Shown here: positions 1 to 8,165 of the stretch, in pieces | Numbering within the stretch: the first letter of the stretch is position 1 | How the letters are laid out: each line of letters opens with the position of its first letter | From: Sphingomonas sp. BT-65 | Lineage (GTDB): Bacteria > Pseudomonadota > Alphaproteobacteria > Sphingomonadales > Sphingomonadaceae | Direction of reading: 5' to 3' | Assembly: GCF_026107375.2 (NCBI RefSeq) | Contig: NZ_JAPCIA010000003.1 | Coordinates: 62,001 to 126,000, forward strand | DNA length: 64,000 bases | Program-made: the position numbers and the translations under genes | Notes under the pieces: generated by a model | Database searches by the model: none | What the model saw: only the letters and a program-made list of their open reading frames with translations | Told to the model about the DNA's origin: nothing

Positions 1-441
1 GTGATGGCCGAGGCGCGGCTCGGGCAGGCGCGGCTCGCGGGCGCCTATGCGTGGAAGTCGATGCTGGCCAATGGCGCGAAGCTGGCGTTCGGATCGGACT
101 ATCCGGTCGAAAGCCCCAACCCGTTCGCAGGCTGGGCGGCGGCGTTCACGCGGCAGGATGCGCAGGGTCAGCCCTTCGGCGGCTGGCGGCCGGAGGAGGC
201 GGTGAGCCGCGAGCAGGCGTGGCGCGCCTTCACGCTCGATGCCGCCTATGCCGGGTTCGGCGAGAAACTGTTCGGGCGGCTGGCGCCGGGGATGCTGGCG
301 GATTTCCTGGTGGTGGACCGCGACCCGCTGCTCGCATCGCCGACCGAATTGCGCGGCACCGTGGTGCTGGAGACCTGGGTCGGCGGGCAGCGCATGTTCC
401 GGCGCGGCCAGGGGGAACGTCGGGAGGGGGAGGGGCGCTGA
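1..441 (+). CDS. Amidohydrolase family 3 (YtcJ-like), C-terminal fragment
   Basis: This is the last 146 residues of a metal-dependent amidohydrolase. The gene starts upstream of the window, so the GTG/ATG at its left edge is probably internal. The segment FGSDYPVESPNPF has the late conserved Asp of the amidohydrolase TIM barrel in the context usual for YtcJ-like proteins. The tail GRLAPGMLADFLVVDRDPL is the typical closing segment of the small beta-sandwich domain (G-x-L-x-x-G-x-x-A-D-x-V). The substrate cannot be told from this part. It converges on the arsenic operon, with only 7 bp between the stop codons. Confidence 0.8.
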   Translation: MMAEARLGQARLAGAYAWKSMLANGAKLAFGSDYPVESPNPFAGWAAAFTRQDAQGQPFGGWRPEEAVSREQAWRAFTLDAAYAGFGEKLFGRLAPGMLADFLVVDRDPLLASPTELRGTVVLETWVGGQRMFRRGQGERREGEGR

Positions 442-448
442 CTGCCTA

Positions 449-859
449 TTAAAGGCGTACGACCTCGCCATCTTCCTTCGTGAACTGGTCGGGTTGTCGA
501 TCCAGAAGGTCGAGCACGGCTTCGGACGGGCGGCACAGCTTGGTTCCCTTCGGCGTCACCACGATCGGCCGGTTCACCAGGATCGGATGTTCGACCATGG
601 CTTCCAAGATCGCTTCATCCGGCACCGACGGATCCAGCAGGCCGAGCTCGGCCGCCGGCGTGCCCTTCTCGCGCAGCACGTCGCGCGGCTTCGCATCCAT
701 CGCGGCCAGCAGGTCGCCAAGCTTGTCGCGCGTCCAGCCGGTCTTGCGGTATTCGACGATCGTCGGCGCATATCCTGCCGCCTCGATCATCGCGAGCGTG
801 TTGCGCGAGGTGCCGCAGTCAGGATTGTGATAGATCGTGATCGGGAACGCTTCGGTCAC
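449..859 (-). CDS. arsC: Arsenate reductase, ArsC glutaredoxin-dependent type
   Basis: Predicted to reduce arsenate to arsenite in the cytoplasm with glutathione/glutaredoxin. The 136-residue length fits the family. The N-terminus ITIYHNPDCGTSRNT holds the catalytic Cys (residue 15) in the C-G-T-S-R loop. Further family-like blocks are EYRKTGWTRDKL and LVNRPIVVTPKGTKLCRP, which include the Arg residues that bind the oxyanion. The start is a GTG at 857-859. The gene overlaps the end of aqpS by 41 bp and is last in the operon arsI-arsR-aqpS-arsC, so it is probably translated together with aqpS and induced by arsenite through ArsR. Confidence 0.92.
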   Translation of the reverse strand: MTEAFPITIYHNPDCGTSRNTLAMIEAAGYAPTIVEYRKTGWTRDKLGDLLAAMDAKPRDVLREKGTPAAELGLLDPSVPDEAILEAMVEHPILVNRPIVVTPKGTKLCRPSEAVLDLLDRQPDQFTKEDGEVVRL

Positions 860-1520
860 GTTCGACCCCCTCTCTCAATAGCCAGGTGAATATGACGGTC
901 GCCGCGATCGTTCCCCCGAGCTGTCCGGCGATGAACAGCGGGGCGGAGTGCGGCGCGATCCCGGCAAAGCTGTCCGTCAGGCTGCGCGCGATCGTCACCG
1001 CGGGGTTCGCGAACGAGGTCGAAGCCGTGAACCAATAGGCGGCGGTGACGTAGAGCCCGACCGCGACCGGCGTGAATTCCGGGCGATGCCGCTGCGTGCT
1101 CAAGATAGCTCCGATCAGGCCGAAGGTGGCGACGCCTTCGGCAAAGCCCTGCGGAAGTCCGTCGCGCGCTTTTTCCGACAGCTGAAGGATCGGCTCGGCG
1201 AACATGGCGTGCGCTACCCACACGCCGAGGATCGCCCCGGCCGACTGCGCGATCACGTAGCAGGCCGCGAACCGCGCGGTCGTCTCGCGCTTCAGCCAGA
1301 CGGCCAAGGTCACGGCCGGGTTGAAGTGTGCGCCGGAGCTCGGCCCGAACATATGGATGAGCACGATCAGTCCCGCGCCGGTCGCGATCGTGTTCCCGAG
1401 CAGCGCGATCGCGTCATTTCCTGCGGCGAGGCGCTCGCCCATGATACCCGAGCCGACGACGATCGCGAGCAGCATCGCCGTGCCGATGAATTCGGCCGCG
1501 AGGCGGCGCGACAGCGTCAC
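819..1520 (-). CDS. aqpS: Aquaglyceroporin-like arsenic channel (AqpS type)
   Basis: A 233-residue membrane protein of the MIP/aquaporin family. Both pore signatures are present: HFNPAVTLA near residues 65-73 and FANPAVTIARS near 170-180, in two halves of three hydrophobic helices each. The start chosen is the GTG at 1518-1520, whose GTGA overlaps the arsR stop codon; an ATG further upstream would lie well inside arsR. In Sinorhizobium meliloti, an aquaporin encoded between arsR and arsC (AqpS) lets arsenite made by ArsC flow out of the cell. The same position next to arsC here supports that role. No arsB or ACR3 pump is present in the operon. Confidence 0.85.
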   Translation of the reverse strand: MTLSRRLAAEFIGTAMLLAIVVGSGIMGERLAAGNDAIALLGNTIATGAGLIVLIHMFGPSSGAHFNPAVTLAVWLKRETTARFAACYVIAQSAGAILGVWVAHAMFAEPILQLSEKARDGLPQGFAEGVATFGLIGAILSTQRHRPEFTPVAVGLYVTAAYWFTASTSFANPAVTIARSLTDSFAGIAPHSAPLFIAGQLGGTIAATVIFTWLLREGVERDRSVPDHDLSQS

Positions 1521-1858
1521 GAACAGCAGCCTGCGTTGCTGGCGAGATCGCCGAGCGAACCGCAGATCTCGGGCCGCCCGGCACAACAGTCGGCGACGAG
1601 GAAGCCGAGCAGATCGCGCATCCCGTCATAGTCGGCCGAATAGATCACCGACCGGCCTTCGCGCCGCGACCGGACCAGCCCCGCATTGCCCAGAATCGCC
1701 AGATGCGTCGAAAGCGTGTTGGGGAGGGCCCCGACCTCGCGCGCGATATCGCCCGCCGCCATGCCGTCGGTACCCGCGCGCACCAGCAAGCGGAACACGG
1801 CGAGACGGCTTGGATGCGCGAGCGCGGACAGCGCCTCGACGGCGGTCGGGATCTGCAT
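1517..1858 (-). CDS. arsR: ArsR/SmtB family arsenic-responsive repressor
   Basis: A 113-residue winged-helix repressor. The DNA-binding core includes LSALAHPSRLAVFRLL and the recognition helix region ALPNTLSTHLAIL. Cysteines C91, C92 and C99 (V-A-D-C-C-A-G-R-P-E-I-C) follow the wing; a similar C-terminal C-C-x(5-6)-C site forms the trivalent arsenic site in one ArsR class (Acidithiobacillus type). A further C111-C112 pair lies at the C-terminus. The ATG at 1856-1858 is chosen because it overlaps the arsI stop by one base (TGATG). It probably represses the operon from the promoter upstream of arsI. Confidence 0.9.
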   Translation of the reverse strand: MQIPTAVEALSALAHPSRLAVFRLLVRAGTDGMAAGDIAREVGALPNTLSTHLAILGNAGLVRSRREGRSVIYSADYDGMRDLLGFLVADCCAGRPEICGSLGDLASNAGCCS

Positions 1859-2298
1859 CAGCAGCACGCGTTTTTGGTGCTGGACGCGCAGCTGGTGCCG
1901 GCCGGGGCAGGGATGACCTCGTCTTCGCCGTAGCTGGTCGCCTCGCCGTGCGTGTAGAAGGTTTCCCAGCGCACGCTGGCGGTATCCGTCACCCACGACT
2001 TGTCCGACACCGCGTAACAGCAGGAAGTCGCCTCCTGATCGAACGTCGCCGCGCCCGCAGCCTTCAACCGGTCTGCAAGCTCGCCGAGCTCATCCGCGCT
2101 ATCCACCTGGACGCCGACGTGATCGATCCCCGTCGCGCGGGCACGCGAGGATATGGCGAGATTGACGCGCGGGTCCTCGAGCATCCACTTCGCATAGTCG
2201 TCCTTCACGACCGAGGGCGGGGCGTCGAACAAAGTGCTGTAGAAGGCGATTGCCGGCTCGAGGTCCGGCACGCTGACGTGCAAGTGAAGGCGCTTCAT
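1858..2298 (-). CDS. arsI: ArsI/CadI-family dioxygenase (C-As lyase-like)
   Basis: A 146-residue vicinal-oxygen-chelate protein. ArsI enzymes are Fe(II) dioxygenases that demethylate trivalent methylated and aromatic arsenicals. Visible features: an N-terminal KRLHLHVSVPDLEPAI with the first candidate metal His, IDHVGVQVDS with the second (H60), WETFYTHGE with the acidic ligand (E112), and the vicinal pair C93-C94 in TSCCYAV, which matches the ArsI substrate site. C137, C145 and C146 lie in the tail. The ATG at 2296-2298 begins the conserved domain. It is first in the ars operon. A CadI-like metal protein is the alternative reading. Confidence 0.85.
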   Translation of the reverse strand: MKRLHLHVSVPDLEPAIAFYSTLFDAPPSVVKDDYAKWMLEDPRVNLAISSRARATGIDHVGVQVDSADELGELADRLKAAGAATFDQEATSCCYAVSDKSWVTDTASVRWETFYTHGEATSYGEDEVIPAPAGTSCASSTKNACC

Positions 2299-2317
2299 GG
2301 CCGCTAACTCCGTTGCT

Positions 2318-2350
2318 TCGATAGTTCGATTATTCTCGAAATATCGATTC
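2318..2350 (-). promoter_or_regulatory. Candidate ArsR operator/promoter region of the ars operon
   Basis: An AT-rich island 20-52 bp upstream of arsI. It contains the inverted repeat TTCGA (2325-2329) / TCGAA (2336-2340) and several ATCGAT/TTCGAT-like units. ArsR-family operators are typically imperfect AT-rich palindromes at this position. The assignment rests on position and symmetry only. Confidence 0.4.
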
Positions 2351-2380
2351 GTCAACGGGAGTGGCCGCATTTCCGTAGTC

Positions 2381-2423
2381 GGAAAAAAGAATGGCCGCGG
2401 CGCCCTGTCGGAGCCGCGGCCAT
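2381..2423 (-). terminator. Rho-independent terminator of ctrA
   Basis: Perfect 10-bp inverted repeat ATGGCCGCGG (2391-2400) / CCGCGGCCAT (2414-2423). On the minus strand it is followed by TCTTTTTTCC (2381-2390). It lies 22 bp past the ctrA stop codon. Confidence 0.85.
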
Positions 2424-2444
2424 CTTCGGGTAATTTGACTGGTG

Positions 2445-3152
2445 TCAGGCGACGGCGCTGATCGGCACCGCGACCTCGTCCGCCTCGCGCAGCACATAGC
2501 CGCGGCCCCAGACGGTTTCGATGTAGTTCTCGCCGTCGCACGCCATGCTGAGCTTCTTGCGCAGCTTGCAGATGAAGACGTCGATGATCTTGAGCTCGGG
2601 CTCGTCCATCCCGCCATAAAGGTGGTTGAGGAACATTTCCTTGGTGAGCGTCGTGCCCTTGCGGAGCGAGAGCAGCTCCAGCATCGCATATTCCTTGCCG
2701 GTCAGGTGGACGCGGGCGCCATCGACCTCGACGGTCTTGGCGTCCAGGTTCACCGCCAGCTTGCCGGTGCGGATGACCGACTGCGAATGGCCCTTCGAGC
2801 GGCGGACCACGGCGTGGATGCGGGCGACCAGCTCCTCGCGGTGGAACGGCTTGGTGACATAGTCGTCGGCGCCGAAGCCGAACGAACGCACCTTGCTGTC
2901 CATCTCGCTGATGCCCGACAGGATCAGCACGGGGGTCTGCACCCGGGCGACGCGCAATTTCTTGAGCACGTCGTAACCATGCATGTCGGGCAGGTTGAGG
3001 TCGAGCAGGATGATGTCGTAATCATAGAGCTTGCCGAGATCGAGGCCTTCCTCGCCCAGATCCGTCGTATAGACGTTGAAGCCTTCGGTCGTGAGCATGA
3101 GCTCGATCGCCTTCGCAGTCGTCGGCTCGTCTTCGATCAGAAGCACGCGCAT
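2445..3152 (-). CDS. ctrA: Cell-cycle response regulator CtrA
   Basis: A 235-residue OmpR-type response regulator, the alphaproteobacterial master regulator of cell cycle, division and motility genes. The receiver domain (about 1-115) has the acidic pair in LLIEDEP, the phospho-acceptor D51 in ILLDLNLPD and K101 in YVTKPF. The winged-helix DNA-binding domain spans about 125-225 and ends with [14 protein letters not shown]. Near-identity to the CtrA family from the first residue supports the ATG start at 3152. The C-terminus ends AVA; in Caulobacter, C-terminal alanines matter for ClpXP turnover. It has its own terminator, and a promoter region rich in GANTC sites. Confidence 0.96.
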   Translation of the reverse strand: MRVLLIEDEPTTAKAIELMLTTEGFNVYTTDLGEEGLDLGKLYDYDIILLDLNLPDMHGYDVLKKLRVARVQTPVLILSGISEMDSKVRSFGFGADDYVTKPFHREELVARIHAVVRRSKGHSQSVIRTGKLAVNLDAKTVEVDGARVHLTGKEYAMLELLSLRKGTTLTKEMFLNHLYGGMDEPELKIIDVFICKLRKKLSMACDGENYIETVWGRGYVLREADEVAVPISAVA

Positions 3153-3482
3153 GTGCGAGATCCCCCTGTGCGGTTGCCTGCCCCCTGTGGCTGCAACGCG
3201 ACTGATTCATTAACCTAAGCAGGTCTGAAGGCAAAAGGTTAATTTTGTTCTAACCGGCCTGAATCCACGAGTCGCGGGCGATTCGCGATTCGCGCTTTGC
3301 GAAATGGGTAACGCAGCGGAAGCCTTTCGGCCCGGCCCGGTGCGGTTATCGTCCCATATCCCCAGTCTATGGGATTCCTCCTTATTTTGCGTTTGCTCAC
3401 AAGGATGTTGCGTGATTAGCTTCCGATTCTCAGGGTTTGTGACGCGATAACGCGCACCGGGACATTTTCAGGGGGTCTCACG
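3153..3482. promoter_or_regulatory. ctrA / TonB-receptor divergent intergenic region with GANTC cluster
   Basis: 330 bp without a gene between divergent ctrA and the TonB receptor. It holds seven GANTC (CcrM) sites: 3204-3208, 3261-3265, 3269-3273, 3280-3284, 3287-3291, 3373-3377 and 3425-3429, four of them within 31 bp. A near-consensus CtrA box, TTAA-N7-CTAA, lies at 3239-3253. In Caulobacter the ctrA promoter is controlled by CcrM methylation and by CtrA itself, so both signals fit. Start sites were not assigned. Confidence 0.55.
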
Positions 3483-6400
3483 ATGAAGATGAAAGCAGCG
3501 CTTCTTGTTACGGTCTGCGCTCTTGCCCACCCGGCATTCGCGCAGGACACCGCGCCGGCACCAACGACCGCCACGGCACAGGAACCGGAGCGCGAGGGCG
3601 AGGTGGTCGTCACCGGCACGCGCATCCGCCGGGACGGGTACCAGGCGCCAACTCCGGTCACGGTGCTAAACATCGAGGACATTCAGAACACCTCCCCCTC
3701 GAACAACATCGCCGATTTCGTCAACCAGATGCCGGCGCTTGCCGGATCGACGCAGCCGTCCAACTCGCGCCTCAACCTGTCGAGCGGGCAGGCGGGCATC
3801 AACGCGCTGAACCTGCGCAATCTGGGTGAGACGCGCACACTGGTGCTGGTCAACGGCCGGCGTTCGGTGGCCTCGACGATCACCGGTCTGGTGGATGTCA
3901 ACACGATCCCGCAGGCGTTGGTGAAGCAGGTCGAGGTCGTGACCGGCGGCGCATCGGCCGCCTATGGCTCGGACGCGGTCGCGGGCGTGGTCAACTTCAT
4001 CCTCGACAACAAATATGAGGGGATCAAAGTCAACGCCGATATCGGCGTCACCGAAGAAGGTGATGGGAACAACTATTCGATCGGCGTTGCGGGCGGCTGG
4101 TCGTTCGCAGGCGGGCGCGGCCACTTGCTGGTCAGTGGCGAGGTTGCGCATCGCGACGGCATCTTCTCGGTCGATCGCGAGTGGAACCACACCGGCTATG
4201 TGCGAATCCAGGATCCGAACTGGGTCTCGGGCGTCAGCACCACGCCGCGCTATCTGATCCGCCGCCAGGTCGGCGCGTCGAACTCGACGCCGGGCAGCAT
4301 GATCCTCAACTCGTCGGGCGGCACGGCCAACCGGCTGCGCGGCATCTATTTCGGCCAGGGCGGGCAGGTGTTGCAATATCAGTATGGTGCGCTGACCTTC
4401 CCCTCGGCGACCGGCAGCTCGCCGCCGACGCTGAACCAGGGCGGAAGCTGGCAGGTCAACGATTCGGGCCGGCGCATCGGCCTTGATCCGCAAGACCGGC
4501 GTTACGGCGTGTTCGCGCGCCTAAGCTATGAGATCGCCGACGGCGTCGAGCTGTTCGCCGAAGGATCGTACAACCGGCAGAGGATCGTGTTCAACGCCGG
4601 CCCGAACCTGGCGTCCACGACGACCGCGTTCAGCGCTGCCAATGTCGGCCGGGGAGCTGCAGGCGCCAGCACGCTGGCGGCGGACAACGCGTACCTGATC
4701 CAGGCGCTCGGCGCCGCGCAGCTCGCCGGGATCACCGGTGTGACGATCGGCACGACGGCGGCGGACCTGCCGTTCCGCGGTGTCAACAACAAGCGCGAGG
4801 TGCAGCGCTACCTGCTGGGCGCGGAGGGCCAGTTCGAGGCGTTCGGCAAGGACGCGCGCTGGGACATTTTCGGGCAATATGGCCGTGCCGAAATGCACGA
4901 AGAGCTGACCAACATCATGCATACCCAGCGCATCGCGAGCGCTGTGGATGCGGTGTTCGCACAAGCGGGCAATCCGGGTGGCTATGCGGTCGGGTCGATC
5001 CAGTGCCGGATCAACGTCGATGCGGACGCGAGCAACAACGATCCCAATTGCCGGCCGCTCAACCGCCTGGGCATCGGCGTCGCCGATCCGGCGGCGATCC
5101 GCTATGTTCTGGGCAATCCCTATCGCGACGAGGTCGCGGAGCAGTTCGTGGTGGGCGCGAACCTGTCGCTGACTCCGTTCGCGACCTGGGCGGGCGATGT
5201 CAGCCTTGCCGTGGGCGCCGAGTATCGCGAAGAGAAGATCAGCGGCTTCGTGCCGGCTGAATTCCAGCCGACCGTCACGCCCAACCCGGGCGGAGGTATC
5301 ACGACGCTCAATACTTGGTCGGTGGGCAACTATCTACCGAGCAACGGCAGCTACAACGTCAAGGAAGCCTATCTCGAGGCGGTCGTTCCGGTCGGCTTTG
5401 GCCTAGAGCTCAACGGCGCGGTGCGTGCGACCGATTATTCGACCTCGGGCTATGTCACGACCTGGAAGGCCGGGGCGACCTGGCAGCCGATCGAGGATAT
5501 CCGCCTCCGCGTCACGCGGTCGCGCGATATCCGCGCGCCCAACCTGAACGAGCTGTATCAGGCGGGGTCGTCGAACACGGACGCGGTCAGCAATCCCTGG
5601 GGCGCGGGCAGCGGTCCCAATGGCGGCAATTTTGGCTCGAGCATCTCCTATTCGCAGCTGAGCCTGGGCAACCCGAACCTGCGCGCGGAAAAGGCCGATT
5701 CGTGGAATATCGGCGGCATCTTCTCGCCGCGCTTCCTGCCCGGCTTCAATCTGGCGGTGGACTATTTCCGCATCGATCTGAACGACGCGATCGACACGCT
5801 CACTGCGCAGGACATCGTCAATCGCTGCTTTGACGGGCGGGCCGAGTATTGCGCTGCGATCACGACGGATCCGAACAGCTCGGCACGCATCCTGATTCGC
5901 AACCAGCCGTTCAACTTTGCGCGCAGAGTGGCGCGCGGTATCGACTTCGATGCTTCGTACCGTCTGCCGTTGAGCAACATCTTCACCAATGCCGAAGGCA
6001 GTCTGACGCTGCGTGGCCTGGCGACGCGCTATATTGAGAACATCGTCGATACCGGAATCCCCGGCGTCGTGCCGCTCGACAGCGTAGGCTCGAACGGCGG
6101 CCAGTACACCACGCCGACCTGGATCTTCCGCGGAAGCCTCAGCTACGACACGCCGGACTTCTCGATCACCACCGTCGCGCGCGGGGTGAGCGCGGGCAAG
6201 TATCTGGCCAATGCGATCGAATGCCAGACCGGTTGCCCGGTGACGACCACGACTTCAACCTACCAGACCTACGATGACATCAATGTCTCGGGCACCTTCT
6301 ATGTCGACCTCAACCTGACGAAGAAGATCGAGATCAAGGGCGAAGGCGTGGGAGAGGTCTTCTTCAACGTCACCAACCTGTTCAATCGCTGGCCGCTATT

Positions 6401-6491
6401 GCTTCCCGAGACCGGGCTGGCGGCGAACAGCACCTATTCGGATCTGCTGGGCCGCCGGTTCCGCATCGGCGTGCGCTTCAAGACGAACTGA
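3483..6491 (+). CDS. TonB-dependent receptor
   Basis: A 1002-residue outer-membrane receptor for energised uptake of a large substrate. A signal peptide covers about 1-20 (ALAHPAFA then QD). A TonB-box-like region with EVVVTGTRIRR follows, then a plug domain (LRNLGETRTLVLVNGRR, GGASAAYGSDAVAGVVNF) to about residue 170 and a long beta-barrel ending FRIGVRFKTN. VTGTRIRR starts of this kind are typical of the expanded sphingomonad and Caulobacter receptor families, many of which take up carbohydrates or peptides. The substrate is unknown and no transport partner is adjacent. A terminator follows directly. Confidence 0.93.
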   Translation: MKMKAALLVTVCALAHPAFAQDTAPAPTTATAQEPEREGEVVVTGTRIRRDGYQAPTPVTVLNIEDIQNTSPSNNIADFVNQMPALAGSTQPSNSRLNLSSGQAGINALNLRNLGETRTLVLVNGRRSVASTITGLVDVNTIPQALVKQVEVVTGGASAAYGSDAVAGVVNFILDNKYEGIKVNADIGVTEEGDGNNYSIGVAGGWSFAGGRGHLLVSGEVAHRDGIFSVDREWNHTGYVRIQDPNWVSGVSTTPRYLIRRQVGASNSTPGSMILNSSGGTANRLRGIYFGQGGQVLQYQYGALTFPSATGSSPPTLNQGGSWQVNDSGRRIGLDPQDRRYGVFARLSYEIADGVELFAEGSYNRQRIVFNAGPNLASTTTAFSAANVGRGAAGASTLAADNAYLIQALGAAQLAGITGVTIGTTAADLPFRGVNNKREVQRYLLGAEGQFEAFGKDARWDIFGQYGRAEMHEELTNIMHTQRIASAVDAVFAQAGNPGGYAVGSIQCRINVDADASNNDPNCRPLNRLGIGVADPAAIRYVLGNPYRDEVAEQFVVGANLSLTPFATWAGDVSLAVGAEYREEKISGFVPAEFQPTVTPNPGGGITTLNTWSVGNYLPSNGSYNVKEAYLEAVVPVGFGLELNGAVRATDYSTSGYVTTWKAGATWQPIEDIRLRVTRSRDIRAPNLNELYQAGSSNTDAVSNPWGAGSGPNGGNFGSSISYSQLSLGNPNLRAEKADSWNIGGIFSPRFLPGFNLAVDYFRIDLNDAIDTLTAQDIVNRCFDGRAEYCAAITTDPNSSARILIRNQPFNFARRVARGIDFDASYRLPLSNIFTNAEGSLTLRGLATRYIENIVDTGIPGVVPLDSVGSNGGQYTTPTWIFRGSLSYDTPDFSITTVARGVSAGKYLANAIECQTGCPVTTTTSTYQTYDDINVSGTFYVDLNLTKKIEIKGEGVGEVFFNVTNLFNRWPLLLPETGLAANSTYSDLLGRRFRIGVRFKTN

Positions 6492-6513
6492 TTGCCATAC
6501 CCATCTCCGACTG

Positions 6514-6545
6514 AGGGCCGGTCCGCGAGGATCGGCCCTTTTCTA
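6514..6545 (+). terminator. Rho-independent terminator after the TonB receptor
   Basis: Stem AGGGCCG (6514-6520) / CGGCCCT (6533-6539) followed by a T-rich tract, 22 bp past the receptor stop codon. Confidence 0.75.
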
Positions 6546-7460
6546 TGCGCGCGCCGCTTCCACCTTCGAGCAGATGTTGCGGAAGCGCCGCGAGAGATAG
6601 TCGATCACCAGCTCGACCCGCGCCGGGCGCAGCGTGCTCGGCGGAGTGAGCAGGTGGAGCGCGATATTCATCGGCGACCAGCCGGTGAGGATCTCGACCA
6701 GCCGGCCCGCCGCTATATCCTCGTCGATGATGAAATCGGGCAGGCGTGCGATGCCGAGACCGGCGCGGAGCGCTGGGAGCATCGCGTCGCCATTGTCGGT
6801 AATCAACGGGCCGGCGGGGCGCACCGCGGCTTCCTCGCCATCGGCCTTGCGGAAATGCCAGGCGCCGATCGCGTTGGCGTAGAGGAAGCAGGCGTGATGC
6901 GCGAGGTCGGCGGGGTGGCGCGGGGTGCCGTGCTTCTCCAGATAGCTCGGCGCGGCGACGACGCGCGCGGCGATCGGGGCGAGGCGGCGCGCGCGTAGCG
7001 AGCTGTCGGGCAGGTCGGCGATGCGCAGCGCGATGTCGAACCCGTCGGCGACGATATCGACGCGCGCATCGGACAGGCGCAGGTCGATCTCGATCCCCGG
7101 ATGCTCGGTCAGCAGGTCGGCGATCGCGTCCGACACGAAGCGAATGCCAAAGGTGATCGGCGCGGCGATGCGGACGAGGCCCGAAGGCGCCTTGGCGGCG
7201 TCGAGCGCGGCTTCCTCGGCCTGCTGCGCCTCGGCGAGGATGCGCCCGGCGCGCTCGGCCAGCGCGTTGCCGCTGTCGGTGAGCGTCAGGCGGCGCGAGG
7301 TGCGGTGGAACAGCGCGGTGCCGAGCTGCGCCTCGAGCCGGGCGATCGCCTTGGACACGGTCGCCTTGGAGACGCCGATCGCCTCCGCCGCGCCGCTGAA
7401 CGAGCGGTGCTCGACCACGCAGGCGAAGATCGCCCAGGCCTCGAAATCGGGAAGTCTCAT
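6543..7460 (-). CDS. LysR-family transcriptional regulator
   Basis: A 305-residue LysR regulator. The N-terminal winged helix-turn-helix (about 1-60) includes FSGAAEAIGVSKATVSKAI and LFHRTSRRLTLT. A linker helix and a periplasmic-binding-like effector domain (from about 90) follow, with PSGLVRIAAPITFG typical of the CrgA/DmlR-like subgroup. The ATG at 7458-7460 overlaps the stop of the upstream secreted-protein gene (TGATG), so the two are co-transcribed. The operon diverges from the pirin/wrbA/dioxygenase cluster, which this regulator probably controls. The effector is not known. Confidence 0.9.
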   Translation of the reverse strand: MRLPDFEAWAIFACVVEHRSFSGAAEAIGVSKATVSKAIARLEAQLGTALFHRTSRRLTLTDSGNALAERAGRILAEAQQAEEAALDAAKAPSGLVRIAAPITFGIRFVSDAIADLLTEHPGIEIDLRLSDARVDIVADGFDIALRIADLPDSSLRARRLAPIAARVVAAPSYLEKHGTPRHPADLAHHACFLYANAIGAWHFRKADGEEAAVRPAGPLITDNGDAMLPALRAGLGIARLPDFIIDEDIAAGRLVEILTGWSPMNIALHLLTPPSTLRPARVELVIDYLSRRFRNICSKVEAARA

Positions 7461-8041
7461 CAAGGTTCTTTTCGCGTGTCGGTGGCGATCCAGTTCACTT
7501 CCCAGCTCTTGCCGCCATCGGCGGAGAAGGCCTGCTCGAACCGGGCGGAGTTGGGGGTGACATCGGAAATGACGAAGCGGACTAGAATCGTCCGGCCGCT
7601 CCAGCTGTCCTGTGCATAGAATTCGCCGCAGCCGTCCTGGAAGCTGCCGATCGTCGGCGGGGTCAGCACGCCGCCGGAGGCGCTGGCGAAATGCAGCGAC
7701 CATTGGCGGGCCTGCGGATTGTAGAGCCGCAGCGACGCGCCCTCGATCTTCCCTGCCGCTCCCTCGACCTTGAGCTCGACCAGATTGGCGCGGCCGCCCA
7801 TCACGGGACGGACATCGGTCGTGCCCTGATATTCGACCCACTCGGTCGAGCCGGACAGCGGGCTTTTCAGGCGCTTGAGATGCGTCGTCCAGGATCCGAT
7901 CTCCCAATCGAAATCCTTCTGTCCGTCGCGCTCAGTGGCCGGCGTTGTGGGGCAGGTCGTTGGCGTGGCCTTCTGGGCCAGCGCAGGCGAGGACAGGACG
8001 AGCGCGGCGGCGCAGAGCAGAAGGCTGAGACGATGCGGCAT
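7460..8041 (-). CDS. Secreted DUF1579-like protein
   Basis: A 193-residue protein with a clear Sec signal peptide (LSLLLCAAALVLSSPALAQ, cleavage near residue 22). The mature part has KDFDWEIGSWTTHLKRL and YNPQARQWSLHF, a pattern reminiscent of DUF1579-type calycin-like proteins, for which no firm function is known. Two Cys are in the mature part (one in TTCPTT, one in DGCGEF). It is first in an operon with the LysR gene, with stop and start codons overlapping. The family assignment is by eye only. Confidence 0.7.
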   Translation of the reverse strand: MPHRLSLLLCAAALVLSSPALAQKATPTTCPTTPATERDGQKDFDWEIGSWTTHLKRLKSPLSGSTEWVEYQGTTDVRPVMGGRANLVELKVEGAAGKIEGASLRLYNPQARQWSLHFASASGGVLTPPTIGSFQDGCGEFYAQDSWSGRTILVRFVISDVTPNSARFEQAFSADGGKSWEVNWIATDTRKEP

Positions 8042-8079
8042 GGTCCAGACTCTCGCGTTAGTCTTTGGCTCTGCTTCGA

Positions 8080-8112
8080 CGGATTTGCGAAACGATCCGT
8101 TTCAGACGTTTC
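8080..8112. promoter_or_regulatory. Candidate LysR operator between divergent operons
   Basis: Perfect palindrome GAAACG-ATC-CGTTTC (8089-8103), followed by a third CGTTTC at 8107-8112 and framed by CGGAT (8080-8084) / ATCCG (8095-8099). It lies midway in the 124-bp region between the LysR operon and pirin, where a LysR autoregulator/activator usually binds. Confidence 0.45.
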
Positions 8113-8165
8113 CATTTACGCACTGATCGCAGAGCCTATCTTGGGCGTCAACCAAGGAGGCACAC

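Noticed and set aside
6543..7907. LysR gene read as 454 residues
   Set aside because: The first 149 residues are antisense-frame translation of the upstream secreted-protein gene. The family start is the ATG at 7460.
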